Below, piece after piece: positions 41,393 through 50,099 of a stretch of DNA of 64,000 bases. The notes under the pieces were generated by a model. That model was not told the DNA's origin, ran no database searches, and worked only from the letters and a program-made list of their open reading frames with translations. Every line of letters begins with the position of its first letter. The stretch's first letter is position 1. Origin of the DNA: an uncultured Collinsella sp. (lineage in GTDB: Bacteria > Actinomycetota > Coriobacteriia > Coriobacteriales > Coriobacteriaceae). Position numbers and translations under genes: made by a program. The stretch covers positions 1 through 64,000 of the forward strand of contig UQIG01000005.1 in NCBI GenBank assembly GCA_900541135.1, given 5' to 3'.

Positions 41393-42178
41393 TTATGCGG
41401 CGGAGGAGGCGTCGTCCTCGTCCAGGGCGGCGAAGAGCTTCTTGCCGTCGAGCAGGCGCGTGCTGACGTTTCTCATACGGGCGATCTCGACGGTGCGCAG
41501 CGTATCGTCGGTGCCTCGGGCGTCGTAGACCGTTCCCAGCAGATACGAGATGCCATCGCGCTGCCTGATGGCAAAGGGACGGAGTGTCATCCGTGCTGCT
41601 TCGGTTTCGCCGCGTGTCGTGACGCTCGAAATATCAAAACTCACCGTGGTTCCGTGGTCGATGGCCTGCTCGACGAGCTCGCACGTGTCGATGCGCTTGA
41701 TGGGCGTGCGTGTTGCCTTGGTAGCCTTGCTGCCTGCGCTTGGAGCGGGTTCGGGTGTATCGAGGTAGCCGCGAACGTCGGCGCTCGCCATGGCAACTAA
41801 GTGCTGCGCCATGCTCTTGCGGATAGCGATAGGCGTGGAGCGGTTGCGCATGACCATACCGTGGAGCCGGATGATCTCTTCATCGGTGAGCGGGCGGGTA
41901 AGAAGTTTGTAGCCCACGCCGCGTTTGTATTCAATTTCGTATCCGGCATGGCGAAGCGCGGAGATGGCGGTGTAGATGCTGCGCCGCGCCGCCGAGATGG
42001 GCATGCGGGCGGGGTCGTCGGGATGGGCGAGGCGCCGGATCAGCTCATCGGAAAGCATGGCCTTGTCTTCGCCGGTGTTTTCGCTCAAGAGCTGCAGGAT
42101 ACGAACGGCGCGATAGGCTGCCATCGAGGCGGCGCCCCTCGTCGTGGTGTCGTAGGTTTCAACAGCGGCTTCGGTCAT
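41393..42178 (-). CDS. WYL-domain-like transcriptional regulator
   Basis: The protein of 261 residues has an N-terminal winged helix (AAYRAVRILQLLSENTGEDK, RRSIYTAISALRHAGYEIEY) and a C-terminal region resembling WYL proteins (RMTLRPFAIRQRDGISYLLG). The WYL triad itself is not exact (SYLLG). The ATG at 42178 has AAAGGA ten bases upstream; a GTG at 42187 is too close to that site. Ligand and targets are unknown. It may respond to nucleic acid or metabolite ligands as other WYL proteins do. Confidence 0.68.
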   Translation of the reverse strand: MTEAAVETYDTTTRGAASMAAYRAVRILQLLSENTGEDKAMLSDELIRRLAHPDDPARMPISAARRSIYTAISALRHAGYEIEYKRGVGYKLLTRPLTDEEIIRLHGMVMRNRSTPIAIRKSMAQHLVAMASADVRGYLDTPEPAPSAGSKATKATRTPIKRIDTCELVEQAIDHGTTVSFDISSVTTRGETEAARMTLRPFAIRQRDGISYLLGTVYDARGTDDTLRTVEIARMRNVSTRLLDGKKLFAALDEDDASSAA

Positions 42179-42354
42179 GGTGCCCACGTCCTTTCCGTTT
42201 TGGGTGGCGACGGTATGGAGCCTAGGACGCGGGGCTTTCCCAGGGGCGCAGGGCGCTCTGGGCGGTCGGTAGTCGTCGGCAAACGGCGGGTCGAGTTTTC
42301 AACAGCCCTGCTCAACTGACCAAAAACTTGCCAAAAGCTTGACGGATGCTGTTG

Positions 42355-42390
42355 AAAAAAGCGTCTCTCGACCGATGTCGAGAGACGCTT
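42355..42390 (-). terminator. Terminator of asnS
   Basis: AAGCGTCTCTCGAC and GTCGAGAGACGCTT form a perfect stem followed by TTTTTT on the minus strand. Confidence 0.9.
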
Positions 42391-42436
42391 GTGCGATGAG
42401 CGTTGGCGTGTGGCGACGCGAGCTAGCGTTCGACGA

Positions 42437-43840
42437 TTAGAAGTCGGCGTTGCCCACGGTGCGCGGGTGCGGCAGGACGTCGCGGATGTTGCCCACGCCG
42501 GTCAGATACATGACCAAGCGCTCGAAGCCCAGACCGTAGCCGGCGTGCTTGCAGGAACCGTAGCGGCGCAGGTCAAGGTAGTACTTGTACTGCTCGGGAT
42601 TCATACCCAGGTCCTTGATGCGGGCCTCGAGCAGATCCAGGCGCTCCTCGCGCTGGGAGCCACCGATGATCTCGCCGATGCCCGGCACCAGGCAGTCGGC
42701 GGCGGCGACGGTCTTGCCGTCCTCGTTCATGCGCATGTAGAACGCCTTGATCTCGGCCGGGTAGTCGGTCACGAAGGTCGGGCGCTTAAAGTGCTCCTCG
42801 GTCAGGAAACGCTCGTGCTCGGTTTGCAGGTCGATGCCCCAGCTCACGGGATAGTCAAACTTGTGACCGGCGGCGACGGCCTGCTCCAGGATCTCGACGG
42901 CCTCGGTGTAGGTAACGCGGGCAAAGTCGGAGTTGGCGACATGGTCCAGGCGCTCGAGCAGACCCTTGTCCACAAACTTGTTGAGCATATTGAGCTCGTC
43001 GGGGCAGGTTGCCATGACGTCCTTAAGGACGTACTTGAGCATGGCCTCGGCGTTATCCATGTAGTCGTTAAGGTCGGCAAAGGCCATCTCGGGCTCGATC
43101 ATCCAAAACTCGGCGGCGTGGCGCGTGGTGTTGGAGTTCTCGGCACGGAAGGTGGGGCCAAAGGTGTACACGTCGCCAAAGGCCATGGCAAAGTTCTCGG
43201 CATTGAGCTGGCCGGACACGGTGAGGCTTGCATGCTTGCCAAAGAAGTCCTGGCTCCAGTCGACCTCGCCGGACTCGGTGAGGGGCGGATTTTTGGGGTC
43301 GAGCGTGGTCACGCGGAACATCTCGCCGGCGCCCTCGCAGTCACTCGTGGTGATGATGGGGGTGTTGACGTAGACAAAGCCCTGCTCCTGGAAGAAGCGG
43401 TGGATGGCGGCAGCCGCGACAGAGCGGATGCGGAACACGGCGCGGAACAGGTTGGTGCGCGGACGCAGGTGCTGCTGGGTGCGCAGGAACTCGACGGTTG
43501 CGCGCTTCTTCTGCAGCGGGTAATCCGGGGCGCTCGTGCCCTCGACCTCGATGGAGGTGGCAGAAAGCTCGAAAGGCTGGGGCGCATCGGGGGTCAGCTT
43601 GACGGTGCCGGTGCAAATGAGTGCGGCCGAGACGTTTTGATGGGCGATCTCGTCGTAGTTGTCGAGTGCCTCGCGGTTCATGACGACCTGCAGGTCGCGG
43701 AAGCAGCTGCCGTCGTTGAGCGTAACAAAGCCAAAGTTCTTCATGTCGCGGACGGACTTGACCCAGCCGGCGACGGTGACGGTCTGGCCGCCGAGCGACT
43801 CGGCATCGGCATAGAGCTGCGCGATTTTGGTGCGGTTCAC
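42437..43840 (-). CDS. asnS: Asparaginyl-tRNA synthetase
   Basis: This class IIb synthetase of 467 residues has an OB-fold anticodon-binding domain (VTVAGWVKSVRDMKNFGFVT), motif 2 (FGPTFRAENSNTTRHAAEFW) and motif 3 (GYGLGFERLVMYLTG). It charges tRNA-Asn. I chose GTG 43840, preceded by GGGAGG at ideal spacing; upstream frame to 44104 overlaps the crr terminator region. No T-box is visible upstream. Confidence 0.95.
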   Translation of the reverse strand: MNRTKIAQLYADAESLGGQTVTVAGWVKSVRDMKNFGFVTLNDGSCFRDLQVVMNREALDNYDEIAHQNVSAALICTGTVKLTPDAPQPFELSATSIEVEGTSAPDYPLQKKRATVEFLRTQQHLRPRTNLFRAVFRIRSVAAAAIHRFFQEQGFVYVNTPIITTSDCEGAGEMFRVTTLDPKNPPLTESGEVDWSQDFFGKHASLTVSGQLNAENFAMAFGDVYTFGPTFRAENSNTTRHAAEFWMIEPEMAFADLNDYMDNAEAMLKYVLKDVMATCPDELNMLNKFVDKGLLERLDHVANSDFARVTYTEAVEILEQAVAAGHKFDYPVSWGIDLQTEHERFLTEEHFKRPTFVTDYPAEIKAFYMRMNEDGKTVAAADCLVPGIGEIIGGSQREERLDLLEARIKDLGMNPEQYKYYLDLRRYGSCKHAGYGLGFERLVMYLTGVGNIRDVLPHPRTVGNADF

Positions 43841-43950
43841 GTATCCTCCCATAACGGTTGAATGATAGTTATCCATACAGTTCGATATTTTAGCAGCTCG
43901 GCTCATTTGGGCTATACAGATAAGGCATTGGCGGGATGGTTTTTCAAACG

Positions 43951-43984
43951 AAAAGCGCCCGCGGCCTAATGGTCGTGGGCGCTT
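43951..43984 (-). terminator. Terminator of the EIIA gene
   Basis: AAGCGCCCACG pairs with CGCGGGCGCTT, then TTCG on the minus strand. Confidence 0.7.
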
Positions 43985-44021
43985 GACGAGGTGCCTTTTG
44001 GCTGTGTGGCGCGGGGCCTGG

Positions 44022-44585
44022 CTACTTGGTCTTGGCAACCAGCAGCGGGTCGCCAAGCTTGACGAGCGGGTTGCCGCCGATAAGCGTTCCAGACTCGCCG
44101 ACATGGTCGATGCTCTTAAGACGATCGAGCTCGGAGACGATGACGGTCACGATGTCCTCGTGACCAGCGGCCTTAATGGCCTCGCGGTCGAAGCTGATGA
44201 GCGGCTGGCCTGCCTTGACCACATCGCCCATCTCGACAAAGCGGGCAAAACCCTTGCCGTTCATTTCCACGGTGCCCAGGCCAACATGGATGAACACGCG
44301 CAGGCCGTCCTCGGTAATCATGCCGATGGAGTGGTTGGTGACAGTGGTGGCACCGATGCGGCCGTTGGCGGGCGCATAGATGGTGCCGGTAATGGGCTCG
44401 ATGCCATAGCCCTGGCCAAGCATGCCCGAGGCGATCGTCTCGTCGGGAACCTCGTTCAGGTTGACGAGCACGCCGTTGACGGGGGCATAGATGACGCCTT
44501 CGCGGGTAGCGAAGCTTGCTGCGGGCGGAACGGACGCCTCGCCGGTCGAGGTGAAGGTGGACTTAAGCGAATCGAGCAGACCCAT
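44022..44585 (-). CDS. crr: PTS glucose-family EIIA component
   Basis: The protein of 187 residues is a stand-alone EIIA-Glc type phosphocarrier. It has the EIIA core VIYAPVNG..GVGIEP-like turn, NHSIGMITEDGLRVFIHVGLGTVEMNGKGF with the phospho-His at about residue 100, and SFDREAIKAAGHEDIVTVIV. ATG 44585 follows GGAGG. It can pass phosphate from HPr to an EIIBC that lacks its own EIIA, such as bglP here; in Actinobacteria its regulatory role is not established. It is divergent from the esterase gene. Confidence 0.88.
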   Translation of the reverse strand: MGLLDSLKSTFTSTGEASVPPAASFATREGVIYAPVNGVLVNLNEVPDETIASGMLGQGYGIEPITGTIYAPANGRIGATTVTNHSIGMITEDGLRVFIHVGLGTVEMNGKGFARFVEMGDVVKAGQPLISFDREAIKAAGHEDIVTVIVSELDRLKSIDHVGESGTLIGGNPLVKLGDPLLVAKTK

Positions 44586-44827
44586 AGTTGCCTCCAACTT
44601 AAATAGGCGCATATCGCGCGTTTGGTTTGCCGGAAACGTTTCATATGTGTTTCGCGGCTTGGTCAAGCCCCTATTCTACGCTGCTCAAAGATACCTCTGA
44701 GCTGGGATTATGTGATATATCAGTTGAAGGGAAACTTATTGCCGGAGTGTTTCTGCGCCACGGGTTCAAGTGGGGTACGCTTGAAGGCAAAAAACAAGGG
44801 CGCTTAATTTGCGCGAAGGGAGCACAT

Positions 44828-45727
44828 ATGATTGTCGAGAACCATGCGCTGTGGGGCGAGGAGCCGACCGAGGAATATCCGGCGACCTTTACGTATTTGG
44901 GTGCCGAGCCGCTGCCCGATAAACCGAATGGCCGCCGCCCTGCCGTGATTATCTGCGGCGGAGGTGCGTTTACGCATATCGCTCCGCATGAGCAGGATCC
45001 CGTGGCGTTTGCGTTTTTGGATCACGGCTACCAGGCCTTTGTGCTCAACTATGTCACGAGTTCTACGGGTGACGTGAGCTTTCCGCACCCCCAGGCAGAT
45101 CTTGCCAAGATGGTCGCCACGGTGCGCGCCAACGCTGACGAGTGGCATGTCGATCCCAAGCGCGTGTGCGTCGTGGGCTTTTCTGCTGGCGGCATGATTT
45201 GCGCTTCGCTGGCAACACAGTGGAAGACCGGCCCCTTCGCGGCACTTGCCGGGGCGCGTCCGGACGACATTCGTCCCGATGCCGTGGTGCTGGGCTATCC
45301 ATTGCTCGACTTTGCCTATGTGCGCGACATGCAGACGCGCGATCCGCGCATTGACTTGCGTGTGCCCAAGACGGGCGGCAAGACGGGACGCGATTTGCTC
45401 AACGACTACCTGTCGATGGTGACGGGCGGCGAGGCAACTGACGAGCATCTGGCCGACATCTGCCCCACCACGCATGTTTCGCGCCAGATGCCACCGACCT
45501 TTGTGTGGGGCGTGTCCGACGACAAGACGGCGCCGATCGCGCAGGTCTACCCGTTTGCGCAGCGCATGGCCGAGGAGGGCGTTGCATGCGAGATGCACGT
45601 CTTCGACCAGGGTGGTCACGGCCTTTCGCTCGGCAACGCCAACACCGCGGTCGACAACGAGGACAAGCAGGTGGCGGTCCGTCCCTGGATTCGCCTAGCC
45701 TTCCGCTTCCTGGAGCGCCATCTGTAA
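44828..45727 (+). CDS. Alpha/beta-hydrolase esterase
   Basis: The protein of 299 residues shows an oxyanion segment VIICGGGAFTHIAPHEQ, nucleophile GFSAGG, an Asp in WGVSDDKTAPI and His in DQGGHGLSLG, so the catalytic triad is complete. Similar to BD-FAE/acetyl-xylan-esterase-like carboxylesterases; no signal peptide, so cytoplasmic. ATG 44828 follows AAGGGAG; the upstream frame from 44627 overlaps the divergent promoter region. The substrate is unknown. Confidence 0.82.
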   Translation: MIVENHALWGEEPTEEYPATFTYLGAEPLPDKPNGRRPAVIICGGGAFTHIAPHEQDPVAFAFLDHGYQAFVLNYVTSSTGDVSFPHPQADLAKMVATVRANADEWHVDPKRVCVVGFSAGGMICASLATQWKTGPFAALAGARPDDIRPDAVVLGYPLLDFAYVRDMQTRDPRIDLRVPKTGGKTGRDLLNDYLSMVTGGEATDEHLADICPTTHVSRQMPPTFVWGVSDDKTAPIAQVYPFAQRMAEEGVACEMHVFDQGGHGLSLGNANTAVDNEDKQVAVRPWIRLAFRFLERHL

Positions 45728-45763
45728 GAGTAAGAGGGCCAGCCCCATCCCGTCCCTCATAAC

Positions 45764-45824
45764 TTGCGGTGAAATAGTTCCAATTAAAGTCACGGGGCTT
45801 TAAACAGGAACTATTCCACCGCAA
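45764..45824. repeat. TTGCGGTG palindromic repeat, copy B2
   Basis: TTGCGGTGAAATAGTTCC pairs with GGAACTATTCCACCGCAA with one mismatch. It lies 37 bp after the esterase stop. Confidence 0.65.
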
Positions 45825-45919
45825 CTTCGTTTTGATCTGTTGGAGACGGAGGAAAATGGATCATTTTGTCGAGGGAGCGGGCGGCTGTTTCTGCTCCCGC
45901 GGGAAACCACGTCCCGTTT

Positions 45920-46105
45920 GGGAAATCGTGACCCGTTTTGGGCGCAGATTCCGGGTCGCAGTTTCCCCGAGGGGCTCGATCGGGAAATCGCATCCCAGTC
46001 TGAGCGCCGATTCCGGGCTGCAGTTTCCGCTAGATGCCTCAACCGGAAAGCCCGTCCCGTTTAGGTGTTCCGGAGTGGGATTCGGTTTCCGCAACAGGCC
46101 CGTCT
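45920..46105. repeat. Tandem 62-bp repeat, three degenerate units
   Basis: Units start at 45920 (GGGAAATCGTGACCC), 45982 (GGGAAATCGCATCCC) and 46044 (CGGAAAGCCCGTCCC), exactly 62 bp apart. The first two share GATTCCGGG and GCAGTTTCC at matching places; the third is weaker. The gap 45728-46267 contains no gene I can support. Confidence 0.65.
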
Positions 46106-46192
46106 GGGAAGCAATGGCCCAGAATTCCCCTTGCACCGATCTGTCGATTGAACGTCATTGTGTGTTCACGCTATCATGTAAGTTTAAAATTG

Positions 46193-46225
46193 GTTAGCCA
46201 TGGCAAACGGTTAGCCATGGTGAAC
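46193..46225. promoter_or_regulatory. Tandem DtxR/IdeR-like palindromes before feoAB
   Basis: GTTAGCCATGGCAAAC (46193-46208) and GTTAGCCATGGTGAAC (46210-46225) are near-palindromes 17 bp apart. They resemble the GGTTAGCC half-sites of DtxR-family iron boxes. They lie 43 bp before the preferred feoAB start, so iron repression is likely. Confidence 0.6.
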
Positions 46226-46267
46226 ATAAATACAACGCCCTGCGGGCGCCGGGGGAGGAACACGGAC

Positions 46268-48628
46268 GTGAAGCTCGATACACTCGAGATTGGAAAGGAC
46301 GCCGTTGTCGCATCGGTGGCATCGGACGATCAGGCACTCCGACAGCATATTTTGGACATGGGTCTAACGCCGGGCACCGAAGTCACCATGATGAAGTATG
46401 CCCCCATGGGCGACCCGCTCGAGATTCGCCTGCGTGGCTACGAGTTGACACTGCGTAAGGACGATGCCGCTCGCATCGAGCTCGTGGGTATTCGCGACAC
46501 CGATACGGGTCCGCGCGCTAACGCCGCAATCGGCACGACGGAGCATCCGGCCCTGGGCGAGGGGACGTATTCGCCCCGTGCGGCAAAGACGGCCGTGCCA
46601 GAGGGCGCGCCGCTGCACTTTGCCCTCGCCGGCAACCAAAACTGCGGCAAGACCACGTTATTCAACCAGCTGACGGGCTCCAACCAGCACGTCGGTAACT
46701 TTCCCGGCGTGACGGTCGACCGCAAAGATGGCACCATCCGTAACCATCCCGAGGCGAGCGTTACCGACCTGCCCGGCATTTACTCCCTGTCGCCGTACAC
46801 AGGCGAGGAGGTCGTGAGCCGTCAGTTCATCCTCGACGAGCGTCCGGACGCCATCATCGACATCATTGACGCCACCAACATCGAGCGCAACCTGTACCTG
46901 ACACTGCAGCTCATGGAGCTTGACCGTCCTATGGTCATCGCGCTCAACATGATGGACGAGGTGACCGCCAACGGCGGCGCCGTGGACGTCAACTTGCTCG
47001 AGAGCCTGTTGGGCGTGCCCGTTGTCCCCATTAGCGCTGCCCGCAACGAGGGCATCGGCGAGCTGGTGGACCACGCCCTGCACGTGGCGCGGTTCCGCGA
47101 GCGCCCTGGTCGCCTGGACTTTTGCGCGCCCGACGGTCCGGACGGCGGTGCGCTGCATCGCTGCATCCACGGTATTGCTAACCTGATCGAGGACCATGCC
47201 GTGACGGCGCACATCCCGGTGCGCTTTGCGGCGACCAAGCTGGTCGAGGGCGATGAGCTGGTAACCGAGGCGCTTCACCTGGATCGCAATGAGCTCGACG
47301 CTATCGAGCACATCATCACCCAGATGGAGGACGAGGCCGGCACCGACCGCCTATCTGCGCTGGCCGATATGCGTTTTAGCTTTATCGGCGACGTGTGCGG
47401 GCGTTGCGTCGTCAAGCCGCACGAGAGCCGCGAGCACGTGCGCTCCGTCAAGATTGACCGCATCCTGACAGGTCGTTACACAGCCATTCCGGCGTTTCTG
47501 GTGATCATGGGCCTCGTCTTTTGGCTGACGTTTGGCGTGATCGGCGCGGCGTTGCAGGGACTTATGGAGGACGGTATCGCTGCCATCATCGCCTCGGCCG
47601 ATGCGGGCCTCAAGGCGTTCGGTACCAACGACGTGGTGCGCTCGCTGGCTGTCGACGGCGTGCTAACGGGCGTGGGCAGTGTGCTGACCTTCCTGCCGAT
47701 TATCGTCGTGCTCTTTTTGTTCCTCTCCATTCTGGAAGACTCCGGATACATGGCGCGCGTGGCCTTTGTCATGGATAAGGTGTTGCGTCGCTTTGGCCTG
47801 TCGGGCCGCAGTTTCGTGCCCATGCTCGTCGGTTTTGGCTGCACCGTGCCGGCTATCATGTCGACCCGTACGCTCCCATCCGAGCACGACCGCAAGATGA
47901 CGGTCATGCTCACGCCGTTTATGAGCTGCTCAGCCAAGCTGCCGGTTTACGGCTTGCTGTGCGGGGCGTTTTTCCCGCAGGCGACGGTTCCCGCCATGGT
48001 CTCGCTCTATCTGATCGGTATCGTGGTCGGCTGCGTCGCGGCTTTGGTGCTCAACCGCACGGCATTTAAGGGCGACCCGGTGCCGTTTATCATGGAGCTC
48101 CCCAATTACCGCCTGCCGAGCGTCAAGACGACGGTGATGCTGGCATGGGATAAGGCCAAAGACTTTATTACCAAGGCTTTTACCATTATCTTTGCCGCGA
48201 CCGTGGTCATCTGGTTCCTTCAGACGTTCGATATCCGCTTTAATGTGGTCGCCGATCAGTCGCAGAGTCTGCTTGCGGGCCTCGGCAGCATCATCGCTCC
48301 GCTGCTGACGCCGCTTGGGTTTGGCGACTGGCGTGCATCCACGGCGCTCGTCACCGGACTTATCGCCAAGGAGAGTGTCATCTCGACCCTCACGGTACTT
48401 TTGGGCGCGACCTCGCCCGCGGCACTGTCGACCATGTTTTCGCCGTTTACTGCCTATGTGTTCCTGGTCTTTACGTTGCTGTACCCGCCGTGCGTGGCTG
48501 CGATCGGCGCCGTCAAGAGCGAGCTGGGCGCGCGCTACGCCGTTGCCGTATTCGCGTTTCAGGTGACGGTCGCCTGGATCGTAGCGTTTGTCGTGCATTC
48601 GGCGGGCATATTGCTGGGGTTGGCTTAG
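46268..48628 (+). CDS. feoB: Ferrous iron transporter, FeoA-FeoB fusion
   Basis: The protein of 786 residues joins a FeoA (SH3-like) domain (about 1-75; LRQHILDMGLTPGTEV) to FeoB. FeoB has the G domain (GNQNCGKTTLF from residue 122, then DLPGIYSLSPYTGEE and NMMDE) and a membrane part with two GATE regions (PMLVGFGCTVPAIMSTRTL; FMSCSAKLPVYGLL). It imports Fe2+. I prefer GTG 46268 with GGGAGGA nine bases upstream; ATG 46217 lies within the palindromes and has no ribosome site. Many bacteria keep feoA and feoB separate, so this is one of the fused forms. Confidence 0.92.
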   Translation: MKLDTLEIGKDAVVASVASDDQALRQHILDMGLTPGTEVTMMKYAPMGDPLEIRLRGYELTLRKDDAARIELVGIRDTDTGPRANAAIGTTEHPALGEGTYSPRAAKTAVPEGAPLHFALAGNQNCGKTTLFNQLTGSNQHVGNFPGVTVDRKDGTIRNHPEASVTDLPGIYSLSPYTGEEVVSRQFILDERPDAIIDIIDATNIERNLYLTLQLMELDRPMVIALNMMDEVTANGGAVDVNLLESLLGVPVVPISAARNEGIGELVDHALHVARFRERPGRLDFCAPDGPDGGALHRCIHGIANLIEDHAVTAHIPVRFAATKLVEGDELVTEALHLDRNELDAIEHIITQMEDEAGTDRLSALADMRFSFIGDVCGRCVVKPHESREHVRSVKIDRILTGRYTAIPAFLVIMGLVFWLTFGVIGAALQGLMEDGIAAIIASADAGLKAFGTNDVVRSLAVDGVLTGVGSVLTFLPIIVVLFLFLSILEDSGYMARVAFVMDKVLRRFGLSGRSFVPMLVGFGCTVPAIMSTRTLPSEHDRKMTVMLTPFMSCSAKLPVYGLLCGAFFPQATVPAMVSLYLIGIVVGCVAALVLNRTAFKGDPVPFIMELPNYRLPSVKTTVMLAWDKAKDFITKAFTIIFAATVVIWFLQTFDIRFNVVADQSQSLLAGLGSIIAPLLTPLGFGDWRASTALVTGLIAKESVISTLTVLLGATSPAALSTMFSPFTAYVFLVFTLLYPPCVAAIGAVKSELGARYAVAVFAFQVTVAWIVAFVVHSAGILLGLA

Positions 48629-48670
48629 TTATTTATTGACGGTGCAACCTCTGTGTATCGAATTGTTTTC

Positions 48671-48703
48671 GGCCCCGCATCTGTTGCTGACGGATGCGGG
48701 GCC
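48671..48703 (+). terminator. Hairpin after feoAB
   Basis: GGCCCCGCATC pairs with GGATGCGGGGCC. The T-run is poor, so termination may be weak. Confidence 0.5.
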
Positions 48704-48749
48704 GTTGCTATATAATCGCCTCCGCTCAAAATGATTGGAGACGTTATAT

Positions 48750-49946
48750 ATGAGTCGGGCAAGGCAAGACGGCATCACGCTCAGGCAGTGGCTCCCGCTC
48801 GTCGGGCTCACCTGCTGTGCGTTCGTGTTCAACACGTCGGAGTTTATGCCCATCGGCCTTTTGACTGATATCGCCGCGTCGTTCTCGCTCACCGAGGCCC
48901 AGGCGGGCATCATGATCTCGGTCTACGCCTGGGGCGTCATGCTGCTGTCGTTGCCGCTCATGGTGTTCGCTTCGCGCTTTGAGTTCAAGCGGATGCTGCT
49001 GGGCGTGCTGGCCGTGTTCTCGCTCGGTCAGTTCCTGTCCGCTGTGGCGCCGACCTATCCCATCCTGGTCTGCGCGCGCCTGGTGGTTGCCTGCGCGCAC
49101 GCCGTGTTCTGGTCGGTCGCTTCGATTATGGCGTCGCGCCTGGTTGACACGCGTCACGGGGCGCTCGCCATCAGCATGATCGCCACGGGCTCTTCCATCG
49201 CACAGATCTTCGGCCTGCCGCTCGGCCGCGCCATTGGCCTGGCCGTGGGCTGGCGTATGACGTTTGCCGTGGTCGGGGTGCTGTCTACTGTCGCGGTCGT
49301 CTACCAGGCCACGGTCTTTCCTGCCATGCCAGCGGGCGAGCGTTTTACGCTCAAGCAGCTGCCCGAGCTGCTCAAGAACCCGTTCCTCATCGCGCTCTAT
49401 GTGGTCACGGTGTTCATGGCGACCGGCTATTACGCAAGCTACAGCTATATCGAGCCCTTCCTGGCGCAGGTCGCGCACGTCGATGCGGGCGCCATCACTA
49501 TGACGCTGACGGCGTTCGGCTGCTCTGGTCTGCTCGGAAGCTGGCTGTTCGGCCGCCTGTTCGATGGGCACCGGTTCCCGTTTCTCGCGATTACGCTCTC
49601 CGGCGTGCCGGTGGCCCTGCTGCTCATGGGCCCGGCCGCATCGTCGCTCGCCGCGGTTCTCGCTGTTTGCGCACTGTGGGGTTGCTGCGCCACGGCCTTT
49701 AACGTGGCGTTTCAGGCCGAGCTCATCAAGCACACGCTGGCGGACTCGTCGGCCGTCGCCATGTCGATCTTCTCGGGCCTGTTTAACCTGGGAATCGGCA
49801 CGGGTACCGCGATCGGCGGAGCCGTGGTTTCGGGCCCCGGTATCGCCTGGATCGGCTGCGCAGGTGGTGCGATCGCTGCCGTGGGCGTCATCCTCGCTAT
49901 CACGGTGATGTTCCCGGTCATTCGTCGCGCAAAGCCTGTCGCCTAA
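48750..49946 (+). CDS. MFS efflux transporter (DHA1, SotB-like)
   Basis: The protein of 398 residues has twelve predicted membrane helices. The N-terminal EFMPIGLLTDIAASF and SVYAWGVMLLSLPLMVFASR motifs match DHA1-family sugar/drug exporters such as SotB or AraJ. The ATG at 48750 has GGAG nine bases upstream; a TTG at 48735 is the alternative. It is monocistronic, followed by palindrome B3. The substrate is not predictable. Confidence 0.85.
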   Translation: MSRARQDGITLRQWLPLVGLTCCAFVFNTSEFMPIGLLTDIAASFSLTEAQAGIMISVYAWGVMLLSLPLMVFASRFEFKRMLLGVLAVFSLGQFLSAVAPTYPILVCARLVVACAHAVFWSVASIMASRLVDTRHGALAISMIATGSSIAQIFGLPLGRAIGLAVGWRMTFAVVGVLSTVAVVYQATVFPAMPAGERFTLKQLPELLKNPFLIALYVVTVFMATGYYASYSYIEPFLAQVAHVDAGAITMTLTAFGCSGLLGSWLFGRLFDGHRFPFLAITLSGVPVALLLMGPAASSLAAVLAVCALWGCCATAFNVAFQAELIKHTLADSSAVAMSIFSGLFNLGIGTGTAIGGAVVSGPGIAWIGCAGGAIAAVGVILAITVMFPVIRRAKPVA

Positions 49947-49961
49947 CCACGTCCCCTCATC

Positions 49962-50028
49962 AGTTGCGGTGGAATAGTTCCTGTTTAAGGCCTCTGAAGG
50001 CCCAAGCAGGAACTATTCCACCGCAACT
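49962..50028. repeat. TTGCGGTG palindromic repeat, copy B3
   Basis: AGTTGCGGTGGAATAGTTCC plus TG is matched exactly by its inverse ending at 50028, giving 22-bp perfect arms; the inner part also contains GGCC/GGCC. It lies 16 bp after the MFS stop and is followed by TTATTTT, so it may terminate transcription. Confidence 0.75.
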
Positions 50029-50099
50029 TATTTTGGGGAAGAGGATACAAGCCGGGCATACAATGGATGTCGTTGTGTTGAGCTTACCGGGAGGTTGCT

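Noticed and set aside
42188..43950. T-box upstream of asnS
   Set aside because: The leader is short and lacks the T-box sequence and a specifier hairpin; cysS likewise has no leader of its own.
45920..46105. Possible CRISPR array
   Set aside because: The conserved parts are about 47 bp and degenerate, the variable parts only about 15 bp, and there are no cas genes.
45832..46197. Open frame of 121 codons across the 62-bp repeats
   Set aside because: It is created by the repeat array; no ribosome site, and codon use is atypical.
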